Positions 6,863 to 15,195 of a stretch of DNA of 64,000 nt are shown here, piece after piece (positions within the stretch are counted from its first letter, which is position 1; the number at the start of each line of letters is the position of its first letter). The translations under genes and the position numbers were made by a program. The notes below the pieces were generated by a model. It saw only the letters and a program-made list of their open reading frames with translations. It was not told the DNA's origin and did not search any database. Origin of the DNA: Motiliproteus sp036961355 (GTDB lineage: Bacteria > Pseudomonadota > Gammaproteobacteria > Pseudomonadales > Balneatricaceae); NCBI GenBank assembly GCA_036961355.1, contig JBALVL010000020.1, positions 1 to 64,000 of the forward strand, read 5' to 3'.

Positions 6863-9331
6863 ATGAACAACTCCAACAAGATGTCAGTACCCGAACAAGC
6901 TCAGGTGGTTATTGTCGGTGGTGGCATTATCGGTTGCAGTGTTGCCTACCACCTGACCAAGTTAGGGTACACCGATGTGGTGGTACTGGAGCGTGACCGA
7001 CTCACCTCCGGAACCACCTGGCATGCGGCCGGTTTGATCGTATCCGGGATGTTAAGCGATGAAACCAGCGCCGATATTTTCACCTACAGCCGCGACCTCT
7101 ACAATCGCCTAGAGGAGGAGACCGGACTGGCCACCGGCTTTAAAGCGGTTGGGTACCTGCAGATCGCCTCCGACGAGGAACGCCTAGAAGAGATGCGCCG
7201 CTCGGCCTCTTTTATGCGCACCCGTGGCATCGATTGTAATGAGATCAGCGCCGAACAGGCGCGTGAAATCTGGCCCAACGCCAAATTGGACAATATTTTG
7301 GCTGCCTTCTATACCGCCGAAGATGGCCGCGCCAACCCGGTCGATATCACCATGTCGCTGGCCAAAGGAGCTCGCATGGGGGGTGCCAAGATCCTCGAAG
7401 GGGTAAACGTCACCGGTCTCAACCAGGAACAGGGACAGGTCACCGGCGTGACCACCGATCAGGGCGAGATAAAAGCGCAATATGTGGTCAACTGTGCCGG
7501 CATGTGGGCGCGCCAGTTTGGTGAGATGGCAGGCGTCAATCTACCGCTGCAAGCCGCCGAGCACTATTATCTGATCACCGATGAGATGGTGGGGATGCAC
7601 CGTGATCTGCCGGTGCTGGAAGACCCGGACAGTTATGCCTATTACCGCGAAGAGGTCGGCGGCATGATGATCGGCCTGTTTGAGCCCGTCGCTAAGCCTT
7701 GGAACCTAGAGAAAATCCCCGAACACTTCTCTTTTGGTGAAATCGACCCCGATTGGGAGCGAATGACACCGTTTTTAGAGCAGGCGTTTGAGCGGGTACC
7801 TGCCGCGTCTGAGTTGGGTATTCGCAAATTCTTCTGCGGTCCCGAGAGTTTCACCCCGGACCTGGCTCCGTTGGTTGGCGAGACATCCGAGCTGAAAAAC
7901 TTCTTTGTCGCCTGTGGTCTCAACTCGCTGGGCATCCTTAGCGGCGGCGGTATCGGTCGCCTGTTGGCACAGTGGATCGTCGATGGTCGCCCCGATATGG
8001 ATGTCACCGGCATCAACGTCAACCGCTTTCACGACTGCCAGCGCAACCCCAAGTACCGTGGCGATCGCATCGTCGAAGTGCTCGGCAAGATGTACGAGTG
8101 TCACTACCCCAACCTGGGCATGAAAAGCGCCCGTAACGTTAAGCAGTCGATACTGCACGAACGACTGCTTGGCGCCGGTGCCCATTTTGTTGAAAGTGCC
8201 GGTTGGGAGATTGCCGACTGGTATGCCCCTGCAGGAGAAAGCAATGAGGTAGAACGCTATAGCTGGGGACGTCAGAACTGGTTCCCCTACCATCAAGCAG
8301 CACATCACGCCTGCCGCAACGACGTGACCCTGATGGACATGTCGTTCATGAGCAAGTTCCTGGTACAGGGTAAAGATGCCGAGAAGGTACTCAACAACAT
8401 CTGTTGTAACAATATCGCCGTAGAGCCCGGCCGGATCGTCTACACCCAGTGGGTCAACGAGACCGGCGGTATCGAAGCGGACCTGACCGTCACCCGACTT
8501 AAGCAGAATGAGTTTATGGTGATCAGCTCCGATACCAGCCACGGACATGTCAAGATGTGGCTGGATCGCAACATCAGTGAAGACGCTCACGCCTTCGTCA
8601 CCGATGTCACCTCCAGCTACACCCAGATCAACCTCCACGGCCCCAAATCACGCCAGCTGATGCAGGATTTAACCCACGCCGACTGCAGCAACGAGGCCTT
8701 CCCCTACCTGTCGGCCAAAGAGATCGATATCGACTACGCCCGCATGCTGGCGATCCGCGTGACCTACGTCGGTGAACTGGGTTGGGAGCTCTATATCCCT
8801 ACCGAGCACGCACTGCAGGTCTATGATCGGGTGGTCAAAGCGGGTCAGGCCCATGGCCTCAAACACGCCGGTCTGCAGACGCTCAACAGTCTGCGATTGG
8901 AGAAGGGTTACCGCGACTGGGGTCACGACGTCGATAACATGGATACACCGCTCGAAGCGGGTCTGGGCTTTGCGGTTAAGCTCGACAAGGAGGGTGGCTT
9001 CATCGGCCGTGATGCCCTGGCAGCCCAGAAAGCAGAAGGCGGCTTCAAACGCCGTCTGCTGCAGTTCAAGCTACAGGATCCTGAGCCGTTGCTGTATCAC
9101 GCCGAGTTGATCTGGCGTAATGGCGAGTTCGCCGGTTACATCCGCGCCGGTGGCTACGGCTTTACCCTGGGCGCATCGGTCGGCTTGGGCTTTATCGAGT
9201 CCGATGAGGTGATCACCGCCGACCACGTTAAGACCGACCTGTGGGAGATTGAGGTTGCCGGTCAACGCTACCGCGCCGACGCCTCATTACGACCCCTGTT
9301 TGATCCGACGATGGAACGGATCAAGTGTTAG
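6863..9331 (+). CDS. Dimethylglycine/sarcosine-dehydrogenase-like FAD enzyme with GcvT domain
   Basis: The protein has 822 residues. An N-terminal DAO-type FAD domain has the dinucleotide motif GGGIIG at 19-24 and the SGTTWHAAG segment, whose His54 matches the histidine that binds FAD covalently in dimethylglycine and sarcosine dehydrogenases. An FAO_M linker follows, then GcvT-like folate-binding domains over roughly 430-820. Such enzymes oxidise an N-methyl group and transfer the one-carbon unit to tetrahydrofolate, with electrons leaving through ETF. It stands alone on the plus strand, divergent from the AraC regulator and behind the paired 17-base repeats. It differs in flavin type from the TMADH-like enzyme to the left, so the two may act at successive demethylation steps. 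The exact substrate cannot be read from sequence. Confidence 0.9.
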   Translation: MNNSNKMSVPEQAQVVIVGGGIIGCSVAYHLTKLGYTDVVVLERDRLTSGTTWHAAGLIVSGMLSDETSADIFTYSRDLYNRLEEETGLATGFKAVGYLQIASDEERLEEMRRSASFMRTRGIDCNEISAEQAREIWPNAKLDNILAAFYTAEDGRANPVDITMSLAKGARMGGAKILEGVNVTGLNQEQGQVTGVTTDQGEIKAQYVVNCAGMWARQFGEMAGVNLPLQAAEHYYLITDEMVGMHRDLPVLEDPDSYAYYREEVGGMMIGLFEPVAKPWNLEKIPEHFSFGEIDPDWERMTPFLEQAFERVPAASELGIRKFFCGPESFTPDLAPLVGETSELKNFFVACGLNSLGILSGGGIGRLLAQWIVDGRPDMDVTGINVNRFHDCQRNPKYRGDRIVEVLGKMYECHYPNLGMKSARNVKQSILHERLLGAGAHFVESAGWEIADWYAPAGESNEVERYSWGRQNWFPYHQAAHHACRNDVTLMDMSFMSKFLVQGKDAEKVLNNICCNNIAVEPGRIVYTQWVNETGGIEADLTVTRLKQNEFMVISSDTSHGHVKMWLDRNISEDAHAFVTDVTSSYTQINLHGPKSRQLMQDLTHADCSNEAFPYLSAKEIDIDYARMLAIRVTYVGELGWELYIPTEHALQVYDRVVKAGQAHGLKHAGLQTLNSLRLEKGYRDWGHDVDNMDTPLEAGLGFAVKLDKEGGFIGRDALAAQKAEGGFKRRLLQFKLQDPEPLLYHAELIWRNGEFAGYIRAGGYGFTLGASVGLGFIESDEVITADHVKTDLWEIEVAGQRYRADASLRPLFDPTMERIKC

Positions 9332-9487
9332 CCCTAGCTCTGACAGCCCGTTGTTCGGCGTAACACCCATCAGCTAGCCGATTCACCCCTCAGCGATCGG
9401 ATGACGGTCGTTGAGGTTCGTTGAGGGTAAACGTGTGAGTCATACCTATTTATGCCGGATATTTTTCGAATAACAGCCGTCATGCGT

Positions 9488-10129
9488 TCAGTATGCAGCG
9501 GTAAAACGGATCTGGTGATGCTGAGGCCGCTCGGCTTCATCCAACAGCACCACCGCCAGGTCTTCCATGGATATGGTTGAGTTACCGGCAGCGTCGAGCA
9601 ACAAATCATCGCGCCCCAAACGATAACTGCCGGTGCGTTTGCCTGGCGACAACTGTGCTGCCGGACTTAGGTATGCCCAGTCGACCCGCTTTTCTGCCTG
9701 ACAGGCCTGCAACTGATCGGCGCTGGCCTGCCCTATTGGCCGTGCGTTAACCGGCAAAAAGTTGGCGTCTTCCATCACGGTATCACCGCCTGTTCCGGGT
9801 ACGGTTAACGTTGCCGCACCACCCACCACCAGCAACCGGACTCCGGTTTCTGCCAACCCCTCCATCAGCGTCCGGGTTATCAGGTCATTTTTGTGTTTGT
9901 TATCCGGCAACGGACGAATGGCTGAAATAACAACTTCCTGTTCGCTGCTGACGTTGATCACGTCCTCGATATTCGCCACGTCGCCAACGACGATACAGGC
10001 GGCGATGGCAAGATCATCAATGGCGGTCGAATTTCGGACCACTGCAGTGACATCATGACCACGAGATAAGGCTTCGTTAACCACTCGACGCCCGACCTTT
10101 CCTGCTGCACCTAGTACAGTAATTTTCAT
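9488..10129 (-). CDS. NAD(P)-binding atypical short-chain dehydrogenase (NmrA-like)
   Basis: The protein has 213 residues and opens with a Rossmann nucleotide-binding motif, VLGAAGKVGRR, with the glycine pattern at residues 7, 10 and 13. It lacks the Tyr-x-x-x-Lys pair of classical dehydrogenases and resembles NmrA-like or flavin-reductase-like NAD(P)-binding proteins, which can be redox sensors or reductases. It is convergent with the dimethylglycine-dehydrogenase-like gene and 52 bases downstream of the EamA transporter gene on the same strand, so it may share that transcript. The fold is well supported; the role is unknown. Confidence 0.8.
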   Translation of the reverse strand: MKITVLGAAGKVGRRVVNEALSRGHDVTAVVRNSTAIDDLAIAACIVVGDVANIEDVINVSSEQEVVISAIRPLPDNKHKNDLITRTLMEGLAETGVRLLVVGGAATLTVPGTGGDTVMEDANFLPVNARPIGQASADQLQACQAEKRVDWAYLSPAAQLSPGKRTGSYRLGRDDLLLDAAGNSTISMEDLAVVLLDEAERPQHHQIRFTAAY

Positions 10130-10181
10130 AACGATGTACTCTCATATTATTGATGGTGTTAGATCTTTATTTAGAAATGAC

Positions 10182-11129
10182 TTACGAGTCGACCAACAAG
10201 CCAAGGGGATGCTGCGGCGCTTGCCGCTGGGCTGCGTCCCGCCGCAACATTAGCGCAATGGCGAGCACCACCAACAGACCACCGGGAAGCCAGTGCCAGC
10301 CAATACGCTCGGGTTGATCAACAAACAGCAACAGCATTGAGACAAAAGGAACTAGGTAGCTATATGCCGTGACGACAGCCGGAGTCAGCACTGCCGTCGC
10401 CCGCTGGGTAAGCCAAAACGTCACACCGCTGGAAAACACCCCCAGAAAAATCAGTATCACGGCATCCAAAAGTGTCATGGTCAGCAGTTGTCGCGGCGCT
10501 TCCTCAATCCAGGCCAACATGCCGACGAGCACACTGCCGGCCAGCAGACTCCAGAACGTGCGGACCTCGGCCTGTTGCGCAAGCCAGCCTCGATTCAATC
10601 CCCACTTGCTTAACACTGGATAGAGGGCTGAGGCAGTGCAACCGATAAAGAATGCGACCTCGGCAATCCCAAATTGAAGATTGTTTAATTGACCGCCTGA
10701 TTCTGCCCAGGCCAACATCAAAGCACCGACAGCGCCTAGCGTTAAGGTTCCCAACAACTGACCGGCTCGTCGCTCGACACCCAACAAGCGGCCTAAAAAA
10801 TAGGCCAGCAGCGGCACGCTCACGTAGAGCGTCGCCATCGACAATGCGCTGGTGCGATGCGCAGCCCAAAACATGGTACCGAAAAACCCGGCAAGACTGA
10901 GCCCCATGATGCTGTACAGCGCCAATCCGGGTAGACTCGGCCAACGACGGCTACCCCACATCAATGGGCAGATGGCCAGTGCCGCGATGGCAAAACGAAT
11001 CGCTGTCAGTAACAGTGGTGGCAAGCCTTCACTCATCATCCCCACAGCCGGAAATGAAAGCCCAACAATCAGCGTCCACAACAACATGCCCTGATGAGCA
11101 CGATTAAATATTTTCCCCCGCCTATTCAT
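10182..11129 (-). CDS. EamA/DMT-family transporter
   Basis: The protein has 315 residues with about ten hydrophobic segments in two EamA repeats, typical of drug/metabolite transporters such as RhaT or YdcZ relatives that export amino acids or other small metabolites across the inner membrane. Hydrophobic stretches begin with MLLWTLIVGLSFPAVGM near residue 15. Its ATG overlaps the end of a 21-codon leader ORF by eight bases, which suggests coupled translation. A LysR regulator is divergent on the other side and is the likely controller. The cargo is unknown. Confidence 0.85.
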   Translation of the reverse strand: MNRRGKIFNRAHQGMLLWTLIVGLSFPAVGMMSEGLPPLLLTAIRFAIAALAICPLMWGSRRWPSLPGLALYSIMGLSLAGFFGTMFWAAHRTSALSMATLYVSVPLLAYFLGRLLGVERRAGQLLGTLTLGAVGALMLAWAESGGQLNNLQFGIAEVAFFIGCTASALYPVLSKWGLNRGWLAQQAEVRTFWSLLAGSVLVGMLAWIEEAPRQLLTMTLLDAVILIFLGVFSSGVTFWLTQRATAVLTPAVVTAYSYLVPFVSMLLLFVDQPERIGWHWLPGGLLVVLAIALMLRRDAAQRQAPQHPLGLLVDS

Positions 11130-11187
11130 CGTGACTCGCCTTCGGCTCCATTAACCCTTGAAAAGTCATCCGCTCTATTTGTTCCAT
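11122..11187 (-). CDS. 21-codon leader ORF overlapping the EamA gene start
   Basis: An ATG at 11187 follows a strong AAGGAG site by six bases and opens a 21-codon frame beginning MEQIERMTFQG and ending KASHDE. Its stop codon (TAG, 11122-11124) lies just past the EamA start codon (11127-11129), so the two frames overlap by eight bases. The EamA start itself has only a weak site. This arrangement suits translational coupling or a regulatory leader peptide. The frame stays open further upstream to a TTG, but only the ATG has a good ribosome-binding site. No family is recognised. Confidence 0.5.
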   Translation of the reverse strand: MEQIERMTFQGLMEPKASHDE

Positions 11188-11352
11188 GATTATCTCCTTA
11201 GGTTTGGCGCTCCAGGCACCCTGTCGGGTATCGATCTGCAAGCCGGTAAGTTCGAGAGTCCAGTTTATTTTGTTTCCTATTGACTGATAATCCTGCATTT
11301 TGGAAAATGACTGTTGAGATGAAGTAGACAATATGACGATTAAGGAGACTTA

Positions 11353-12267
11353 ATGATGGAGGAGTTCGGGGCGATTCCGGTATTTGTGGCTGTTGTTGAG
11401 CAGGGTGGATTTTCCGCAGCCGCCCGCACGCTAGGTATCTCCAAGTCCGCGGTCAGCAAACGTATTAACCAGCTTGAGCAACACCTCGGTGTTCGGTTAC
11501 TGCACCGTACGACCCGCAAACTGAGCCTAACCGAAGCCGGTGAGCGCTATTTCGAACATGCGGCGCAGGCTCTGATCGCCGCGGGTCAGGCCGAAGATGC
11601 GGTAACCCAGTTGCAGGGCGATCCGCAGGGAAAACTGCGGATCAGCAGTCCGATGTCTTTTGGCCGCCTGCATGTGGCACCGTTAATCCCGAAGCTGTTG
11701 CAGCGGTACCCCAAACTCCAGGTAGAATTGGTGATGGACGACAAAAAGACCGACCTGGTGGCAGCGGGATTTGACGTGGCTATCCGCTCGGGACGTTTGC
11801 CCGACTCGACCTTAATTGCCCGTAAACTGGCGCCGTTACGGCAGGTCTTATGCGCCTCACCTGAGTATATCGACCGCTGCGGTCTGACCACTACACCCGC
11901 TCAGTTAACCGAGCATAACTGTGTGCTGTTCAGCTATTCCAGCGATGCCAATAAGTGGACACTGTGTGCTGACGATGAGTCAGAGTCAGAGACTGTGCTG
12001 GTAGCAGGGAACTATCGGGTCAACAACAGCGAAGCGTTGTTAGAAGCGTTAAGAGCAGGAACCGGCATCGGCCGGTTACCAACATTTGTTGCCGGTCCCG
12101 ACCTAAAGTCTGGACGGTTGGTGAAGCTGTTTCCCTCTTATCAAATCCCCGACCAAACCTTCTACGCGGTATTTCCCGAACGGCAATATCTGCCCGCCAA
12201 GGTACGCGCATTCTTAGATTTTACGATCGAACATCTTGGCGGTGACCAACCTTACTGGGATGCTTAG
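11353..12267 (+). CDS. LysR-family transcriptional regulator
   Basis: The protein has 304 residues. The winged helix-turn-helix occupies about 1-60 (AARTLGISKSAVSKRINQLE) and a LysR substrate-binding domain follows from about 90. It resembles the large CrgA/YhaJ/DsdC-like group. AAGGAG lies five bases before the first ATG, and a second ATG follows immediately. It is divergent from the leader ORF and EamA transporter, the usual layout for a LysR protein and its target, so control of that transporter is likely. The effector is unknown. Confidence 0.92.
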   Translation: MMEEFGAIPVFVAVVEQGGFSAAARTLGISKSAVSKRINQLEQHLGVRLLHRTTRKLSLTEAGERYFEHAAQALIAAGQAEDAVTQLQGDPQGKLRISSPMSFGRLHVAPLIPKLLQRYPKLQVELVMDDKKTDLVAAGFDVAIRSGRLPDSTLIARKLAPLRQVLCASPEYIDRCGLTTTPAQLTEHNCVLFSYSSDANKWTLCADDESESETVLVAGNYRVNNSEALLEALRAGTGIGRLPTFVAGPDLKSGRLVKLFPSYQIPDQTFYAVFPERQYLPAKVRAFLDFTIEHLGGDQPYWDA

Positions 12268-12297
12268 GGTAACGTTATCGCTACGGCGGTAATTGGA

Positions 12298-12900
12298 CTA
12301 CTCCAAGCCGTAATTTTTTAAAAATGTCTGGCATAGGTTCCATAACTGCTGCTCATCACGGATAACCTGGCTCAGGTTGCTAAAGCCCATTAAGAAAGCC
12401 GTTATAGCGCTAGCGATGGCATGAGCATCACAAGGTCGAGTGATCTCATTTTGTGTCACGGCACGTTCGATAAGTTGCTCAAACAGTTCGATAGATTGCA
12501 ATAACATCGCTTCTATCTCACCGGCCAAATCATCGTCACTACCTATCACTTCGCCAATGGTATTGACCATCAGGCAACCTTGCTTGCCTTGATCTTGAAT
12601 CCGGGAGCGACAGTTTTCGCGAAAGAAAGCCTGCAAGGCCGGTATGACCTGCGCATCAGCCGGTAAGTTCTGCAACAGCGCGATCGGTGATGCCGCGTTG
12701 TACGCAGCAAGCGCCTCTTTGAATAAGCCCTGCTTATCGCCAAAACTGTTATATAAGCTGGAACGTGTGATCCCCATGATGCTGGCCAGCTGATTAACTG
12801 AAAGCGCATGGTAGCCCTGCATCCAGAAGGCATTTTTTGCTATATCGATTGCCGCTTCTCGGTCAAATTTATTCGGTCGACCAACTTTAACCTGAGCCAT
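12298..12900 (-). CDS. TetR-family transcriptional repressor
   Basis: The protein has 200 residues. The N-terminal DNA-binding domain is clear, with GRPNKFDREAAIDIAKNAF then the helix-turn-helix around VNQLASIMGITRSSLYNSFG at about 36-55. The C-terminal ligand domain resembles AcrR/YfiR types. It is divergent from the haloalkane-dehalogenase-like pseudogene. A perfect palindrome at 13033-13054 and a related one at 12994-13003 lie between them and are the likely binding sites. Its ligand is probably a substrate of the damaged hydrolase, but this is inference. Confidence 0.92.
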   Translation of the reverse strand: MAQVKVGRPNKFDREAAIDIAKNAFWMQGYHALSVNQLASIMGITRSSLYNSFGDKQGLFKEALAAYNAASPIALLQNLPADAQVIPALQAFFRENCRSRIQDQGKQGCLMVNTIGEVIGSDDDLAGEIEAMLLQSIELFEQLIERAVTQNEITRPCDAHAIASAITAFLMGFSNLSQVIRDEQQLWNLCQTFLKNYGLE

Positions 12901-12993
12901 ATCCTCAACACCTGACCTCGTTTGCCATTGTCTAGCGCTGTAGCCGCCATGTCTGGTGGCAGCTTAGCGGGCGAATCATCAGTGTAAAACAAT

Positions 12994-13003
12994 TTTGTAC
13001 AAA
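12994..13003. promoter_or_regulatory. Secondary TetR-type site
   Basis: TTTGTACAAA is a perfect 10-bp palindrome and shares the TTTGTACA core with the stronger site at 13033-13054, about 39 bases away. It lies in the divergent TetR/hydrolase promoter region and could be the operator for the repressor's own gene. Confidence 0.5.
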
Positions 13004-13032
13004 CCTGAACACAATGGGTATGCTTATGCTTT

Positions 13033-13054
13033 TTTTGTACACGTATGTACAAAA
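13033..13054. promoter_or_regulatory. TetR-type operator palindrome
   Basis: TTTTGTACA, the spacer CGTA, then TGTACAAAA form a perfect 9+9-bp inverted repeat. It lies 38 bases upstream of the hydrolase-like gene and about 130 bases upstream of the TetR gene, as expected for a TetR operator. Binding has not been shown. Confidence 0.7.
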
Positions 13055-13091
13055 CAATTGATCAATAATTCCTAACCGCGCAAGGAGCCGT

Positions 13092-14035
13092 ATGAGAACC
13101 CTCACTGGAACGACTGCTGTTGAGCCGGCCTCCCATTACAAGCTACCAAAACCAACCATTTCGCCTGACTTTCCTTTTGAAAGCCGCTTTATCTCGGTAT
13201 CCGGGTCGAACATTCATTACGTCGAGCAAGGCACCGGTGATCCGGTTCTGTTGGTGCATGCCAGTCCGACCTCCAGTTATTTATGGCGCAATGTTATCCC
13301 TTATGTCTCTGACAACAAACGCGCTGTCGCGCTGGATTTAATTGGTATGGGCAAGTCGGACAAACCGGATATTAGCTACACCTTTGGAGACCATTATGAC
13401 TATATGGAGGGGTTCATTGATCGCTTACAGCTTAAAAACATTACTTTGGTACTGCATGACTGGGGGGCAGCATTAGGGTTTGAATATGCGCGACGACATC
13501 CAGAAAATGTTAACGGAATCGTCTTTATGGAAGGGTTGTTACCACCCGCATTTCCGCAACCCAGTTTCGAAGCGATGGGTGAAGCCTTGGGTGCGATGTT
13601 CAAATCCTTTAAGGATCTAGTCGAGGGCCCAGAACTTATTATCAAACAAAATATCTTCATTGAAAAAACGTTGCCTACTATGTCAACCGCAGCCTAGATC
13701 AGCACAACATGACGGCATATCGGGAACCATACCTGGGCATCAATGACCGGACTGCGTTGTTGGCTTGGCCTTGTGAAGTGCCCATTGCAGGCTCGCCTAA
13801 ATCGAATGTCCAACTTATGCATAACATCGAGAAATTTATCAAAACGACCGATCTAAAGATGTTACTGCTGTATTGCGATCCGGGGACGTTAATTACACCG
13901 CAAACAGTTGCTTGGTATCAGCAAGCCATCAACAACCTCAAGACCGTTTATTTGGGTCAAGGGCTGCATTTTGTTCAGGAAGATCACCCCGATGCCATTG
14001 GTCTGGCAATCAACGAATGGCTTCGAGCATCGTAG
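13092..14035 (+). pseudogene. Haloalkane-dehalogenase-like alpha/beta hydrolase, frameshifted
   Basis: Two frames together make one alpha/beta hydrolase of about 314 residues. The first part (13092-13697) carries the nucleophile elbow LHDWGAALG with Asp123 and the neighbouring Trp124. The second (in frame from about 13676 and ending at 14035) carries the histidine in GLHFVQEDHPD. A single-base loss somewhere in 13663-13675 breaks the frame; an A6 run lies there, so slippage or a sequencing error is possible. The oxyanion/halide loop reads HASPTSS where haloalkane dehalogenases such as LinB have HGNPTSS, so the halide-holding Asn is Ser58 here. If the frame were intact, dehalogenase activity would be doubtful. 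A divergent TetR gene and palindromic operator precede it. Confidence 0.85.
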
Positions 14036-14078
14036 GCGCAGCAAAGGCTTCGCAATAGCTACACCCTCACGCAGCAAT

Positions 14079-14097
14079 CGCGGTCAGAGTGACCGCG
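14079..14097. terminator. Short hairpin after the hydrolase pseudogene
   Basis: CGCGGTCA at 14079-14086 pairs perfectly with TGACCGCG at 14090-14097 around a three-base loop, 44 bases after the pseudogene stop. No T run follows, so it is at best a weak or factor-dependent terminator. Confidence 0.4.
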
Positions 14098-14119
14098 TCA
14101 CCCTACAGGATCAATCTGT

Positions 14120-14302
14120 ATGAAACTCAGTAAAGATGAAGCGACAGAAATGAACAAGTTTGACATGGTAACGCGATTTCTCAGCTGTGATGTTATCTCT
14201 GAAGCTGAGCGTTTAACCGTTTGGCACAATTTAAAAGATAAGGGGCTGATTCGGTTTAAAGGTAACCAGGGGCAACTGCAGTTTTTCGAAAGGGTGCTAT
14301 GA
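14120..14302 (+). CDS. Hypothetical 60-residue protein
   Basis: A 60-codon frame opens with ATG after an AGGA site about nine bases upstream and encodes a charged protein with a helical middle (RFLSCDVISEAERLTVW) and a C-terminus rich in Gln and aromatics. I recognise no family. It lies in an accessory stretch between the broken hydrolase and the DUF1330 gene. It could be a small regulator or a chance frame. Confidence 0.35.
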   Translation: MKLSKDEATEMNKFDMVTRFLSCDVISEAERLTVWHNLKDKGLIRFKGNQGQLQFFERVL

Positions 14303-14610
14303 CCACTCAAGTACAACTATCGGGCATGCCAGAACAGAGGACAACCCGACGGGGGAGTAACAAAGCGAATGCCACCGGTGCAGTCTGGGATATTGACGGC
14401 GGTGAGATGGCCGGCCGCAATTGAGATTGCCAGAGCAGTGGTGTTTAATCCTGATCCGGGAAAGGAGACTCTCAATCAGGCTGCATAGAACTCCGGAACA
14501 CTACAGTGGGCTTAAAAACGCCACATCAGTGATCAGCGCCTCGTGCCCTACACCGTAAATTGAAAAGGCAACACTGAATTTCGACCAGCTTTTAACAATG
14601 AGTAATTTAT

Positions 14611-14916
14611 ATGCCCTATGAGATGTTAGTGGGTCTAAACGTACTTGATGACACAATTTATCAAACGTACAGACAAGAAATGAAGCCGATACTTTCTAGC
14701 TACGGCGGCGGTTTTAGATGCGATTTCAAGGTATCTGAAGTGTTGTTGCCAGATTCTGGCAGCGAAATAAACCGAGTATTTACAATCTATTTTAACAATC
14801 ACGAGGCTATGGAAGAGTTCTTTTCCAACCCCGAATATATGAAGATCAAAAAACAGTATTTTGAACATTCTGTGGGTAGCACCACAGTTTTAGCGAGTTA
14901 CGAGACAGCGCTTTGA
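14611..14916 (+). CDS. DUF1330-like dimeric alpha-beta barrel protein
   Basis: The protein has 101 residues with the beta-alpha-beta pattern of dimeric alpha-beta barrels. FTIYFNNHEAMEEFFSNPEY is typical of the DUF1330 group, where a strand is followed by a residue-counting helix. No catalytic residues are known for this group, which includes possible small monooxygenase-like or binding proteins. The gene stands alone with only a weak ribosome-binding site, 186 bases or more from recognisable neighbours. The fold is moderately certain; the function is unknown. Confidence 0.65.
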   Translation: MPYEMLVGLNVLDDTIYQTYRQEMKPILSSYGGGFRCDFKVSEVLLPDSGSEINRVFTIYFNNHEAMEEFFSNPEYMKIKKQYFEHSVGSTTVLASYETAL

Positions 14917-15028
14917 TCACGAAGTAAACCACCCCGCCACACTGGGTCGCTCTGGGTATTCAATTAAATCTAAAGGACCAGCACAGCGTGGCTAGACTTA
15001 GCTTTTAAACTATAATCATAACAAGTTG

Positions 15029-15171
15029 AAAACTAGCGCTTACGACTGTCTGAGCAAATTATAAGTGGTTTTCTAACGGTTAATAATTGCCAGCCAATCG
15101 TTTCGCATCTACAGTATAAGCAGTAGTTTTATGATGCTTATACTGTGAATACACTATCAACCGCTAGTTTT
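15029..15171. promoter_or_regulatory. Nested inverted repeats upstream of hipBA
   Basis: Two perfect inverted repeats are nested here. The outer arms are AAAACTAGCG (15029-15038) and CGCTAGTTTT (15162-15171). The inner arms are ACAGTATAAGCA (15111-15122) and TGCTTATACTGT (15135-15146). They end 25 bases before the antitoxin start, so they are good candidates for HipB autoregulatory operators. They do not match the E. coli HipB consensus, so the assignment is inferred from position. Confidence 0.6.
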
Positions 15172-15195
15172 TGATGGTTAGGCGAGGTTTAATTG

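Noticed and set aside
7775..8638. A 287-codon open frame on the minus strand
   Set aside because: It is fully antisense to the dimethylglycine-dehydrogenase-like gene, has no ribosome-binding site or family features, and reflects codon bias of the real gene.
11122..11331. The full 69-codon frame upstream of the EamA gene
   Set aside because: It would start at a TTG without a ribosome-binding site and reach to within 22 bases of the LysR start. Only the last 21 codons, with their strong AAGGAG, are supported.
14299..14424. A 41-codon frame whose ATG overlaps the stop of the 60-residue hypothetical gene
   Set aside because: The overlap is attractive, but there is no ribosome-binding site, no family match and low-complexity composition.
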